Origin: Draconibacterium orientale | Lineage (GTDB): Bacteria; Bacteroidota; Bacteroidia; Bacteroidales; FEN-979 | DNA length: 33,531 nucleotides | Direction: 5' to 3' | NCBI GenBank assembly: GCA_020719165.1 | Contig: DYQT01000012.1 | Coordinates: forward strand, 1-33,531 | Part shown: positions 1 through 7,790 of the stretch, piece after piece | How the letters are laid out: each line of letters opens with the position of its first letter | Numbering within the stretch: the first letter of the stretch is position 1 | Made by a program: the position numbers and the translations under genes | Notes under the pieces: model-generated | Told to the model about the DNA's origin: nothing | The model's database searches: none | Seen by the model: only the letters and a program-made list of their open reading frames with translations

Positions 1-1
1 C

Positions 2-583
2 CGGGGGCAGGAAACTGGGATTCTCTTGGGATGGAAGGCAACCGGCACTGTTTTGATAAACCTGAAATTTTATCAACAGAATATGCGTGCCAATGCATCC
101 TCCGAACAAAATCAGATAATCCATAAATTGTGCGATTTCACGACCAGAAATTACCGGCTTGGAATTGAATGGCTTCCATATGGTGCTTTGTTGATGAAAA
201 CCCGGATCGAGGTGAAGGAGTCGGGGGAATCATCTGCTCAACCTTCTTTTGGATACCTTGTTTACCAGGAGGCACAAATCAAATTATCGAAAACTCTGGA
301 GAGCCTCACCATACGCTATGCACTGTTTGATATTCCGCAATACGCTTCACGCATCTATGTGTATGAACCAGAGGTGCTTTACGGATATTCTGTACCTGCA
401 TATCAGGGACGCGGAATGCGGGTTTGTATGGTAGCGAAATTCAGAATGACAAGAAAAGCTGACCTTTGGGTACGGGGAGGGTTAACACGGTATTCTGACC
501 GTACGGAGGTAGGCACCGGGCTTGATCTGACGCAGGGGAATGTTCGTGGTGAGGTAACCGCACAACTGCTGGTAAAATTATAA
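2..583 (+). CDS. Helix-hairpin-helix (ComEA-like) domain protein, C-terminal part only
   Basis: The frame is open to the left window edge, so the TTG at 26 in the ORF track is not a real start; this is the 3' end of a longer gene. What is visible alternates polar and hydrophobic residues like outer-membrane or beta-barrel strands (IRYALFDIPQYASRIYVYE). It ends in a strand pattern LTRYSDRTEVGTGLDLTQGN...VTAQLLVKL. From memory, that ending is typical of Bacteroidota proteins that combine N-terminal helix-hairpin-helix repeats with a C-terminal barrel-like region. The HHH part itself lies outside the window, so the name rests on the C-terminal pattern alone. A hairpin terminator follows 46 bases after the stop. 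It could instead be another outer-membrane barrel protein. Confidence 0.55.
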   Translation, partial: RGQETGILLGWKATGTVLINLKFYQQNMRANASSEQNQIIHKLCDFTTRNYRLGIEWLPYGALLMKTRIEVKESGESSAQPSFGYLVYQEAQIKLSKTLESLTIRYALFDIPQYASRIYVYEPEVLYGYSVPAYQGRGMRVCMVAKFRMTRKADLWVRGGLTRYSDRTEVGTGLDLTQGNVRGEVTAQLLVKL

Positions 584-629
584 ACACAATGGGATCAATC
601 CACACAATGCCCACAAACTAAAAAAGAAA

Positions 630-652
630 AAGGAGGCTGATTTCGCCTCCTT
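630..652. terminator. Bidirectional hairpin terminator
   Basis: An 8-bp perfect stem AAGGAGGC / GCCTCCTT with a 7-base loop lies between two convergent genes. It is preceded by an A-rich tract (AAAAAGAAAA) and followed by TTCCCTTT. It can serve the plus-strand gene ending at 583. The upstream A tract becomes a T tract on the minus strand, so it can also serve the DUF4252 gene ending at 679. Confidence 0.7.
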
Positions 653-678
653 CCCTTTCATACCTTAACCGATATTGA

Positions 679-1236
679 TTATTTTTTGTGCGGGTTTCCC
701 ATTTTTCGCAATCCTTCCATGCCATGAATATTCATATTTTTTGACAATTTGGAAATTGTTGACAAATCAATATTCCCGGTCAGACTGAGTACCGCAACTT
801 CGGATTTATTCTTCATAAGCATGACCATTTCGCTTATTTTTCCTGATGCGTCCTGTTTGGTCATGAATTTAATGTTCTCCCTGCCCTCATTAATGGTCAT
901 CAACTCCTTGTAAATGTTGGCTGGGAAAGCGCCGGCAAATTCATTGTAAACTGCAACTGCTTTCACAATTTTCGTAGAGTCAAACCCGAAGGTAAGAACC
1001 TTCAAACCTGTAAGCTGCTCCATCATTTTTTTTATTTCAATCATATTGGTGTCCTTTGTCTCACCCTGCCCCATTTGCATCAGCATCTGGAACATCTCTT
1101 TGGATATATTCACGGTGGTAAAACCATCCTGACTGACATATTTATCGAACACCTTGTCGATAGGGCTCTGGGCATTCGTGAGGAACGGGGTCATCAGGAA
1201 TACCATGCATACTAAACTTAACATTACTTTTTTCAT
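679..1236 (-). CDS. DUF4252 domain-containing exported protein
   Basis: A 185-residue protein with a clear signal peptide (MKKVMLSLVCMVFLMTPFLTNAQ, cleavage near residue 23). The mature part starts SPIDKVFDKYVSQDGFTTVNISKEMF and ends in a lysine-rich tail. This opening, followed by a segment on a MEQLTGLKVLTF helix and a second repeat-like half, matches what I know of DUF4252 proteins of Bacteroidota. The function of the family is not known. It sits 3 bases after the anti-sigma-like gene and is the last gene of the sigma operon. That suggests an envelope protein that is either controlled by the system or part of its sensing. Confidence 0.75.
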   Translation of the reverse strand: MKKVMLSLVCMVFLMTPFLTNAQSPIDKVFDKYVSQDGFTTVNISKEMFQMLMQMGQGETKDTNMIEIKKMMEQLTGLKVLTFGFDSTKIVKAVAVYNEFAGAFPANIYKELMTINEGRENIKFMTKQDASGKISEMVMLMKNKSEVAVLSLTGNIDLSTISKLSKNMNIHGMEGLRKMGNPHKK

Positions 1237-1238
1237 GG

Positions 1239-1814
1239 TTATTTTGATTTTATGGACTGATTTATAATTTCGTCCGGATTAATAATTAGGGTTTCAACTT
1301 GATAAAATTTATTAAAGAGTTGCATGTTTTTCATGGCTTTATCGACGGTGCCCAACCGTTCAACCTGTTTCAAACCAAAATTCAGATTTCCGGAAACCAA
1401 CAAGAGTGCTTCACTTGCATTGGCATAGGCAAGGTTGGTATCCGTCAGTTTGGTCTGTGAATATTTTTCTTTGAAAACATCATTCCGAAATGTAAAAAAG
1501 AGACCGATAAGCAACAGGAACCCGGCAGCAATGGAGGTTATGAACGCTAATCGGTTCTTGGTTGAATACAAGCGAAAAACCGGTATCACCTTCTCGTCTC
1601 CAGTTAGTTTCGCCACAACTTTCTGTTCAAAGTTTGGTTCGGGCATATCAATCATCTGCTCCTGAGCAAGATAAGTGAATAGTGGTTTGTAATCCCTAAG
1701 GTGTAGCGGGATATCGTTCCCCTGGAAATAATCCCTAAGGGTTTTTTCCTCGCGGATGCTTGTATTTCCTTCGAAGTACTTTTCAAGCAATATTTCAATT
1801 CCGTTGGTAGTCAT
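1239..1814 (-). CDS. Membrane anti-sigma-factor-like protein
   Basis: 191 residues. The N-terminus (GIEILLEKYFEGNTSIREEKTLRDYFQG) has the helical LLEKYFEGxTSxxEExxLxxYF pattern seen in many Bacteroidota proteins encoded directly after an ECF sigma factor. One transmembrane helix (about residues 89-109, LAFITSIAAGFLLLIGLFFTF) separates a cytoplasmic N-terminal part from a C-terminal part of about 80 residues. The gene overlaps the sigma factor gene by 20 bases, which fits translational coupling of sigma and anti-sigma. I infer that it binds and holds the upstream sigma factor at the membrane. No zinc-binding ZAS motif was seen, so it would be an atypical anti-sigma factor. Confidence 0.65.
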   Translation of the reverse strand: MTTNGIEILLEKYFEGNTSIREEKTLRDYFQGNDIPLHLRDYKPLFTYLAQEQMIDMPEPNFEQKVVAKLTGDEKVIPVFRLYSTKNRLAFITSIAAGFLLLIGLFFTFRNDVFKEKYSQTKLTDTNLAYANASEALLLVSGNLNFGLKQVERLGTVDKAMKNMQLFNKFYQVETLIINPDEIINQSIKSK

Positions 1815-2310
1815 ATACTTTTGTGTTAATCAACAATTCTCTGATCCGTTTTCTGGCTCGTGACAAGGCCACCCGGATTGCGTTTTCATTCATCTCAACA
1901 ACTTCTGCAATATCATTAAATTCATACCCTTCAATATCCCTCAGATGCATGATCATCTGTTGCTGCTCGGGGAGCAGTTTAATTGCCTGATGGAGGCGAT
2001 AAACCAGGTCGGAATGATCAACTTTTTCTTCATCGGGCATATTCTCAATAAATTGGCGATGATTCTCTATGTTTTCCACCGGAAATCGCCGGGCCTTGAT
2101 CTTATCCAGACACAAATTTTTCGTAGTAATCATAGCCAGCGCTTCAACACTGCGGTATTCGTCAAGTTTTTCACGTCTGTTCCAGAGCCGGATGAAAGCT
2201 TCCTGAACTACATCTTCCGCCTCCTCAGTGTGGTCAAGCATGCGCCTGGCAAAACGGAAAAGCTTGTTTTTCAATGGATAAACGCTATTCTGAAATTCCT
2301 GAAGATTCAT
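1795..2310 (-). CDS. RNA polymerase sigma factor, ECF (sigma-70) family
   Basis: 171 residues, the usual ECF length. Region 2 is seen in RMLDHTEEAEDVVQEAFIRLWNRR (about residues 24-47). Region 4 with its helix-turn-helix is LLPEQQQMIMHLRDIEGYEFNDIAEVVEMNENAIRVALSRARKRIREL, near the C-terminus. It directs RNA polymerase to a small regulon. It is the first gene of a three-gene operon with the anti-sigma-like and DUF4252 proteins and is divergent from the peptide transporter gene. ECF operons are often autoregulated, but I saw no clear promoter on this strand in the 163-base divergent spacer. Confidence 0.92.
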   Translation of the reverse strand: MNLQEFQNSVYPLKNKLFRFARRMLDHTEEAEDVVQEAFIRLWNRREKLDEYRSVEALAMITTKNLCLDKIKARRFPVENIENHRQFIENMPDEEKVDHSDLVYRLHQAIKLLPEQQQMIMHLRDIEGYEFNDIAEVVEMNENAIRVALSRARKRIRELLINTKVYDYQRN

Positions 2311-2392
2311 ATGGACATGGAGACGAAGCTCAATTAAAAATATTACAATAAAATCAGAAAATATGGAAAATACTGTATTTGATCATGATGAC

Positions 2393-2422
2393 TTGCATAA
2401 TATGCAAATTTGACTATTTTTG
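2393..2422 (+). promoter_or_regulatory. Bacteroidota-type promoter of the POT transporter gene
   Basis: A TATTTTTG element (2415-2422) matches the Bacteroidota -7 consensus TAnnTTTG exactly. A TTG (2393-2395) lies 19 bases upstream, in the place of the -33 element. Transcription would start near 2429 and give a 5' leader of about 45 bases before the ATG at 2474. The call rests on consensus and spacing only. Confidence 0.55.
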
Positions 2423-2473
2423 CATTGAACATCCCGACAATTCAATATTTATTCACCAACAACCAATTTCAAT

Positions 2474-4300
2474 ATGTTAAAAGGACATCCTAAAGGGCTC
2501 TTTGTGGCGTTTTTCTCAAACATGGGCGAACGCTTTGGTTTTTACACGATGATGGCTATTCTCGTTCTGTTTCTTCAGGCAAAATATGGATTATCAGAAG
2601 AAGATGCAGGTAGCTATTACAGCTGGTTTTACTTTGGCATCTATGCACTTGCCCTGCTGGGAGGTATTTTAGCCGATGCCACGCGGAAATATAAAACGGT
2701 TATTCTGGCTGGTATCATTGTCATGTTTTTAGGGTACATCATTATGGCGCTCCCTGGCAACCCACTTACAATCACCCTTATCGGACTGTTTACCATCGCC
2801 TTTGGAAATGGTTTGTTTAAAGGAAATTTACAGGCTGTTGTTGGTCAGTTGTATGATGATCCCAAGTATTCTAAAGTGCGCGATTCAGCCTTTATGATAT
2901 TTTACATGGGGATCAACATCGGGGCTTTCTTTGCTCCTTTTGTGGCGACAGGCATTCGAAACTGGTTTCTCAAAACCCAGGGTTTTATGCACGACGGAAG
3001 TCTTCCTGCCATGTGTCATGCCTATCAGAAAGGAACGCTGCAAGATACCTCTAAATTCCAGGAACTGGCAGATAAAGTGTCAGGCTTATCGGTCACAGAT
3101 CTCGGCTCTTTTGCACAAAATTATATCGACGCTTTCGCAAGAGGCTATAATTACGCGTTCGGAATAGCCGCCGGGGCAATGGTACTATCGTTGCTGGTGT
3201 ATATTATATTCAACAAGTTTTTACCCAGCGTTGATAAAGTTAAAAAAGCCGAAGATGCCAATAAACCAAAGGCCAATGCCAACCTTGTCAGCTTTTTGCT
3301 GGGTGGTGGATTGATGATTACCACCTCGGTTGTTTTCTATTTCCTGCTTAGGAATACCGTAAAGGATGCCGCTGCACTGGGTGCTGCTGTTGGCTTATTC
3401 ATCGGATTTGTTGCCATCATGCTCCAGGTATCTACCAAAGAGGAAAGACCTCGGGTTACCTCCCTGATCCTGGTATTTGTGGTTGTGATTTTCTTCTGGA
3501 TGTCGTTTCATCAAAATGGATTGACCCTGACATTCTTTGCCCGTGATTATACGGTTAAAGAGGTTGCACCATTTACCAATATTTTCTTCAACCTTCAGTC
3601 AATCCTGGCCTTTATTGGTACGATAGCCGGCCTGGTTTTATTATTCAGGAAGAATATAACTCAGAGAATCATCGGTGGATCGATGTTCGTAGTTTTAGGC
3701 GGGCTTACATATTATTTCATCACTACCTACAATGCAACAAACCCCATTGCACCGGAAGTGTTTCAATCGTTCAACCCGTTGTTCATAGTTTCGTTGACAT
3801 TCCCTGTAATGGGAATATTTGCCTGGCTGAGCAAGAAAAACCTTGAGCCATCGGCACCTAAGAAGATCGGCATCGGGATGATTATTGCCGCTATCGGTTT
3901 TTTGGTCATCCTGGTTGCATCCCTTGGTCTGATATCTCCACATGAATTGCAATATGTTGATTCATCAGGCATTACTAAATACAATCCGGTACCTGACAGT
4001 TCTCGGGTAGCACCTTACTGGCTCATCAGCAGCTACCTGATTCTTACCATTGCAGAGCTGTTTTTAAGTCCGATGGGACTCTCTTTCGTGTCGAAAGTTG
4101 CTCCTCCCCGCTTCCAGGGATTAATGCAGGGAGGCTGGCTTCTTGCAACCGCTGTTGGAAATAAATTCCTCTTTATCGGCAGTAAGTTCTGGGGAGTTTT
4201 AGACCTTTGGCAGCTTTGGGCCATCTTTATTGTTTGTTGTGTTCTTTCGGCATTGTTCATCTTTTCAATTATGAAAAGGCTTGAAGCTGCCACAAAATAA
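2474..4300 (+). CDS. POT/PTR family proton-coupled oligopeptide transporter
   Basis: 608 residues with many hydrophobic helices, fitting the 12-14 TM topology of the proton-dependent oligopeptide transporter branch of the MFS. The N-terminal FFSNMGERFGFYTMMAILVLFL corresponds to the family signature ExxERFxYY in helix 1, with Asn in place of the first Glu. The typical GGILADA loop follows after helix 2. It should import di- and tripeptides with protons across the inner membrane. The gene has its own promoter (2393-2422) and a strong terminator (4327-4358), so it is probably monocistronic. The central stretch of about residues 170-230 between helices is a soluble loop larger than in the shortest family members. 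Confidence 0.88.
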   Translation: MLKGHPKGLFVAFFSNMGERFGFYTMMAILVLFLQAKYGLSEEDAGSYYSWFYFGIYALALLGGILADATRKYKTVILAGIIVMFLGYIIMALPGNPLTITLIGLFTIAFGNGLFKGNLQAVVGQLYDDPKYSKVRDSAFMIFYMGINIGAFFAPFVATGIRNWFLKTQGFMHDGSLPAMCHAYQKGTLQDTSKFQELADKVSGLSVTDLGSFAQNYIDAFARGYNYAFGIAAGAMVLSLLVYIIFNKFLPSVDKVKKAEDANKPKANANLVSFLLGGGLMITTSVVFYFLLRNTVKDAAALGAAVGLFIGFVAIMLQVSTKEERPRVTSLILVFVVVIFFWMSFHQNGLTLTFFARDYTVKEVAPFTNIFFNLQSILAFIGTIAGLVLLFRKNITQRIIGGSMFVVLGGLTYYFITTYNATNPIAPEVFQSFNPLFIVSLTFPVMGIFAWLSKKNLEPSAPKKIGIGMIIAAIGFLVILVASLGLISPHELQYVDSSGITKYNPVPDSSRVAPYWLISSYLILTIAELFLSPMGLSFVSKVAPPRFQGLMQGGWLLATAVGNKFLFIGSKFWGVLDLWQLWAIFIVCCVLSALFIFSIMKRLEAATK

Positions 4301-4326
4301 CGTTGGATTTTTTGTGTATATTTTTG

Positions 4327-4358
4327 TCCGGCGAAGTAAGTGCTTCGCCGGATTTTTT
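4327..4358 (+). terminator. Rho-independent terminator of the POT transporter gene
   Basis: A perfect 10-bp stem TCCGGCGAAG / CTTCGCCGGA with the 6-base loop TAAGTG is followed directly by six T. It starts 27 bases after the transporter stop codon. Because it lies inside the track ORF that starts at 4303, it argues that the next gene starts further downstream. Confidence 0.9.
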
Positions 4359-4386
4359 ATACATACCGAATATTAATCAAAGAATC

Positions 4387-5418
4387 TTGAATATCAAACA
4401 GTTTGAATGGGGGCATCCCCGGCGATTCAACTCCTACACCGAATACATCCGGAAAACCTTTGGGGAGCGGATGCAGAAAGTGGTGGTGGACGCAGGGTTC
4501 ACATGCCCCAACCGGGATGGTGCCAAGGGTTTTGGCGGATGTACCTATTGCAACAACGATGCCTTTAACCCATCTTATTGCAGCCCGGTTGAACCGTTAC
4601 ACATTCAGATAGAAAAAGGCATCCGCTTTCATCAGGTACGATATCGCAGGGCTTCAAAATACCTGGTGTACTTCCAGCCATACAGCAACACCTATGCACC
4701 GCTGGCAAAACTTAAGAAAGTGTACGAAGAGGCGCTTTCGTATCCAAATGTAGTGGGTTTGGTTATTGGTACCCGGCCCGATTGCATCGATGATGCCAAG
4801 CTTGAGTACCTCCGCGATTTATCTGCTCAGTATTACATTCAGATTGAATACGGGGTTGAATCATGTTTCGATAAAACCCTGCTGCGTATCAACCGCCAGC
4901 ATGATTATGCCACCAGCGAGCAGGTGATTAGGAGAACCCATGAATTTGGCATTAAAACCGGGGCACATTTCATTTTTGGCTTGCCTGGCGAATCAATGGA
5001 CGAGATGCTTGCTTATGCCGATATAATTTCAGCATTGCCGCTCGATTCGGTTAAATTTCACCAATTGCAGATTGTAAAAGGAACGGCGATGGAGCGTGAA
5101 TTTAACGAATGCCAGTCAAGAGTGGGAATCGTTGCTGCTTCTGATTTTCATCCATTTACCCTGGAAGGGTATATTTCGTTTATAGTAAGGTTTGTTGAAA
5201 AACTGAACCCAGCGATTGTTATTGAACGATTTTCGGGTGAAGTACCACCAAGGTTTATCAACTCAGGAACCATTGAACAAGGCTCTGATGGAGAGCAACA
5301 CGCCGCAACACCGACACCCCATAATGGCTGGGGATTGATTCGTCATGATGCCGTTTTGCGATTGATTGAAAAAGAGTTGGAAAAACAGGATACCTGGCAG
5401 GGTAAATACTACACGTGA
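4387..5418 (+). CDS. TIGR01212-family radical SAM protein
   Basis: The [4Fe-4S] cysteines are seen in FTCPNRDGAKGFGGCTYCNN, the signature of the YhcC/TIGR01212 radical SAM group. FIFGLPGE (about 190 residues further) and the C-terminal NGWGLIRHDAVLR are also in place. The ORF track begins at 4303, inside the upstream terminator. I therefore choose the TTG at 4387 (track residue 29), which gives MNIKQFEWGHPRRFNSYTEYIRK and matches the family's usual short N-terminus; no ATG occurs before the conserved part. The result is 343 residues. The reaction is not established for this family; SAM cleavage to a 5'-deoxyadenosyl radical is expected. The 3' end overlaps the convergent GPP34 gene by 10 bases. 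Confidence 0.85.
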   Translation: MNIKQFEWGHPRRFNSYTEYIRKTFGERMQKVVVDAGFTCPNRDGAKGFGGCTYCNNDAFNPSYCSPVEPLHIQIEKGIRFHQVRYRRASKYLVYFQPYSNTYAPLAKLKKVYEEALSYPNVVGLVIGTRPDCIDDAKLEYLRDLSAQYYIQIEYGVESCFDKTLLRINRQHDYATSEQVIRRTHEFGIKTGAHFIFGLPGESMDEMLAYADIISALPLDSVKFHQLQIVKGTAMEREFNECQSRVGIVAASDFHPFTLEGYISFIVRFVEKLNPAIVIERFSGEVPPRFINSGTIEQGSDGEQHAATPTPHNGWGLIRHDAVLRLIEKELEKQDTWQGKYYT

Positions 5419-6098
5419 ATCGAAACATTTGATGCCATAATAGCCCTGGAGATGGCTGTTTGCAAAAGTTTTATTACTGTTTCCGTTTCGGAGGCCGGCG
5501 ATTTAAACTGGGTGATTTCATTGATGTGTCCACGAAGTTTAATGTACTGAATATAACTGCCAAAGTTTTTTCGCACCATTTTGCAGTTATTCATCACCAC
5601 AAGCAACATCAAGTCCTCATCATTCATCATTTTCCCGGAGACAACCTTTTCACAAATTTGTTCCTGTAACCTGCGCTTGACTTCGATGTTAAGCAGGGGA
5701 AATTTCGTTTGATAAAAAACTACCAGAAAACTGTACTCCTCCCTGCTGATTATTTTCTGATGCAAAAGTTGCTTTAAAACCGTTTTCCTCAGGAGCAGTT
5801 TTTTATACACAATCCGTTGGATCCAGGAACGAAGACTCCGCGGTTTTCCAGATGCTTTGATCAGATTTAAAACCCTGTCAAGGATGACATCTTCGGTTGA
5901 TTTCGCATTAACAACAAGAACTTCATCATTAACAAACTGGATCCTTCCCTGCTGATACAATTGAAAAAGAATGGCTCCAACCAGTCCAAATTTTATTTTG
6001 TGCTCTGATGACCCAAACCATCCTTTGTCATCGAGTGCAAGCAGGACAACCTTTTGAAGTAATGTTAATTCTTCTATTTTTTTATATGTATCCATCAA
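5409..6098 (-). CDS. GPP34 (Golgi phosphoprotein 3-like) domain protein
   Basis: 229 residues, no signal peptide or TM segment. The order of motifs fits the GPP34 fold: ELTLLQKVVLLALDDKGWFG near the start, then KFGLVGAILFQLYQQGRIQF, then a STEDVILDRVLNLI segment and an arginine-rich helix (RSLRSWIQRIVYKKLLLRK). In eukaryotes the domain (GOLPH3) binds phosphatidylinositol-4-phosphate and tethers proteins to membranes. The role of bacterial versions is mostly unknown; a membrane-peripheral role here is inference. It lies 57 bases downstream of pstB on the same strand and may be the end of that operon. It also overlaps the convergent radical SAM gene by 10 bases. Confidence 0.7.
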   Translation of the reverse strand: MMDTYKKIEELTLLQKVVLLALDDKGWFGSSEHKIKFGLVGAILFQLYQQGRIQFVNDEVLVVNAKSTEDVILDRVLNLIKASGKPRSLRSWIQRIVYKKLLLRKTVLKQLLHQKIISREEYSFLVVFYQTKFPLLNIEVKRRLQEQICEKVVSGKMMNDEDLMLLVVMNNCKMVRKNFGSYIQYIKLRGHINEITQFKSPASETETVIKLLQTAISRAIMASNVSIHV

Positions 6099-6155
6099 AT
6101 ATATGAAAAAATTATTTCAGCCTATAAAATTAAGAAAATTTCATATCGAAAACAA

Positions 6156-6917
6156 TTAATTAAATGTTCCACCCAGGTAAAGTTTTGTCTTTTCCATTTT
6201 CGGATTTCCAAACACCTCTTCCACACTGCCTTGTTCAATAACATCGCCAAGATACATAAATACAACATTATCGGCAATCCTTTTGGCCTGACGAAGTACG
6301 TGGGTTACCAAAACGATGGTATAATCGGTTTTAAGTTTAAAAAAGGTCTCTTCAATAAACTGGCTTGAAATAGGGTCGAGTGCTGAAGTTGGCTCATCAG
6401 CCAGGATAATTTCAGGATTTACAGCCAATCCTCTTGCAAGGCAAAGACGTTGCTGCTGACCAATTGAGAGCCGCGAAGCAGGCTCATGCAACCTCGATCT
6501 GATCTCATCCCATAAATTGGCTTGCTGCAGATAATGCATAACCAGCTTATGAGTCTCCCGACGGCTTCTTATACCCCTGAGTTTCAAAGCATATGCAATA
6601 TTATTGTAAATTGTCATGGGCAATGGGTAGGGACGTTGCGACAACAATCCCATTTGCTGCCTTAGTTTATAAATATCTTCCTTTGCAGCAAGGATATTGT
6701 TGTTGTCGATCATAATCTGGCCGCTTACCTTTAATTCGGGATAGAGGTCGGTAAGCCTGTTGAGACATTTAAGCAGTGTCGTTTTACCGCAACCCGACGG
6801 CCCCAGAATCACGGTAATTTTATTTTTAGGAATATCTATGTTGATATTCTTAAGAATTTGGGTTTTCCCTGCAAATACGTTTAAATCCCTGATCTCTATT
6901 TTTGTATTTTGATCCAT
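6156..6917 (-). CDS. pstB: Phosphate ABC transporter ATP-binding protein PstB
   Basis: 253 residues. Walker A is GPSGCGKTT (39-47). The Q-loop region is GLLSQRPYPLPMTIYNNIAYA. The ABC signature is LSIGQQQR (150-157, against the usual LSGGQQQR) and Walker B is IILADEP (170-176), followed by a switch His in VLVTHVLRQA. The Q-loop and SIYDN-like stretch are characteristic of PstB. It hydrolyses ATP to drive phosphate import through PstC-PstA. The gene ends the pstS-pstC-pstA-pstB run, 12 bases after pstA. The Ile for Gly change in the signature is unusual. No phoU gene follows; the next gene encodes a GPP34 protein. Confidence 0.9.
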   Translation of the reverse strand: MDQNTKIEIRDLNVFAGKTQILKNINIDIPKNKITVILGPSGCGKTTLLKCLNRLTDLYPELKVSGQIMIDNNNILAAKEDIYKLRQQMGLLSQRPYPLPMTIYNNIAYALKLRGIRSRRETHKLVMHYLQQANLWDEIRSRLHEPASRLSIGQQQRLCLARGLAVNPEIILADEPTSALDPISSQFIEETFFKLKTDYTIVLVTHVLRQAKRIADNVVFMYLGDVIEQGSVEEVFGNPKMEKTKLYLGGTFN

Positions 6918-6929
6918 CCGATATTCAGG

Positions 6930-7787
6930 CTAAAAATTGATTTTTGTTTTGTGGTATCGCTTACCAAGCCCACGGGAGAACAAACTTACGATTAATATTA
7001 TCAGCGTCAACACCAAAGCTGATGCATAAGCCCGGTTTTGCACCTCGGGAACCGGTGAAGAGAGTTGGAAGAATATCGACAATGGCAGTGTTGCCACAGG
7101 CTCAAGAAGGCCATTTGGAAGATGATCTGTATAACCCGCAGTGAACAATACGGCAGCGGCATCCCCGATTCCCCGGCCAAATGAAAGCAGCACAGCGGTA
7201 ATAATGCCGGAGAATGACTGTCGCGTAAATATTTTAAACGCGATTTCCGACTTGTTTGATCCAAGAGAATAGGCTGCCTCCTGCAATCCAATCGGTACGG
7301 TACGGAGAATTTCATCCATCGAGCGAATCATGATAGGCAGGATAAACAAGGTAACGGTCAGGATACCCGCAAGCAGTGAAGTTTGAAGTCCAAACAAAAT
7401 CATCAGTGAAAATCCAAATGCCCCATACACGATTGAAGGAATTCCCCAAACAAGATCAAGCAGAAAACGAATAATGTCAACCATCTTTTTTTGCCTGATC
7501 AAAAACACATTGAGATAGAGCGCCACGGGGAGCCCGATGACAAAAGCCAGCATGGTAGCCCCCGATGCCAGCGCGAGCGACCCCAGGATTGCATTCAGGA
7601 TACCCCCTCCTTTTCCGTAATAATATCCTCCCTGCGGTATTTGCGTCAGCATTTCCCAGGAAATCGATCGAACTCCTTTTTCAAAAATACTGTATATGAT
7701 GATGGCCAGTATGGCCAATATGAAGTAAGTCGCAAAGATCATCAGCGCCTTAAAAACTTTCTCTTCTATTTTTTGACCTCTTGTCAA
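6930..7787 (-). CDS. pstA: Phosphate ABC transporter permease PstA
   Basis: 285 residues with about six hydrophobic helices. The cytoplasmic EAA loop is seen in LRTVPIGLQEAAYSLGSNKSEIAFKIF, the place where permeases touch PstB. GIPSIVYGAFG is the conserved segment shared by PstA and PstC. With PstC it forms the inner-membrane channel for phosphate. The start lies 3 bases after the pstC stop, and pstB follows 12 bases downstream, so all are read from one message. Confidence 0.9.
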   Translation of the reverse strand: MTRGQKIEEKVFKALMIFATYFILAILAIIIYSIFEKGVRSISWEMLTQIPQGGYYYGKGGGILNAILGSLALASGATMLAFVIGLPVALYLNVFLIRQKKMVDIIRFLLDLVWGIPSIVYGAFGFSLMILFGLQTSLLAGILTVTLFILPIMIRSMDEILRTVPIGLQEAAYSLGSNKSEIAFKIFTRQSFSGIITAVLLSFGRGIGDAAAVLFTAGYTDHLPNGLLEPVATLPLSIFFQLSSPVPEVQNRAYASALVLTLIILIVSLFSRGLGKRYHKTKINF

Positions 7788-7790
7788 TGG

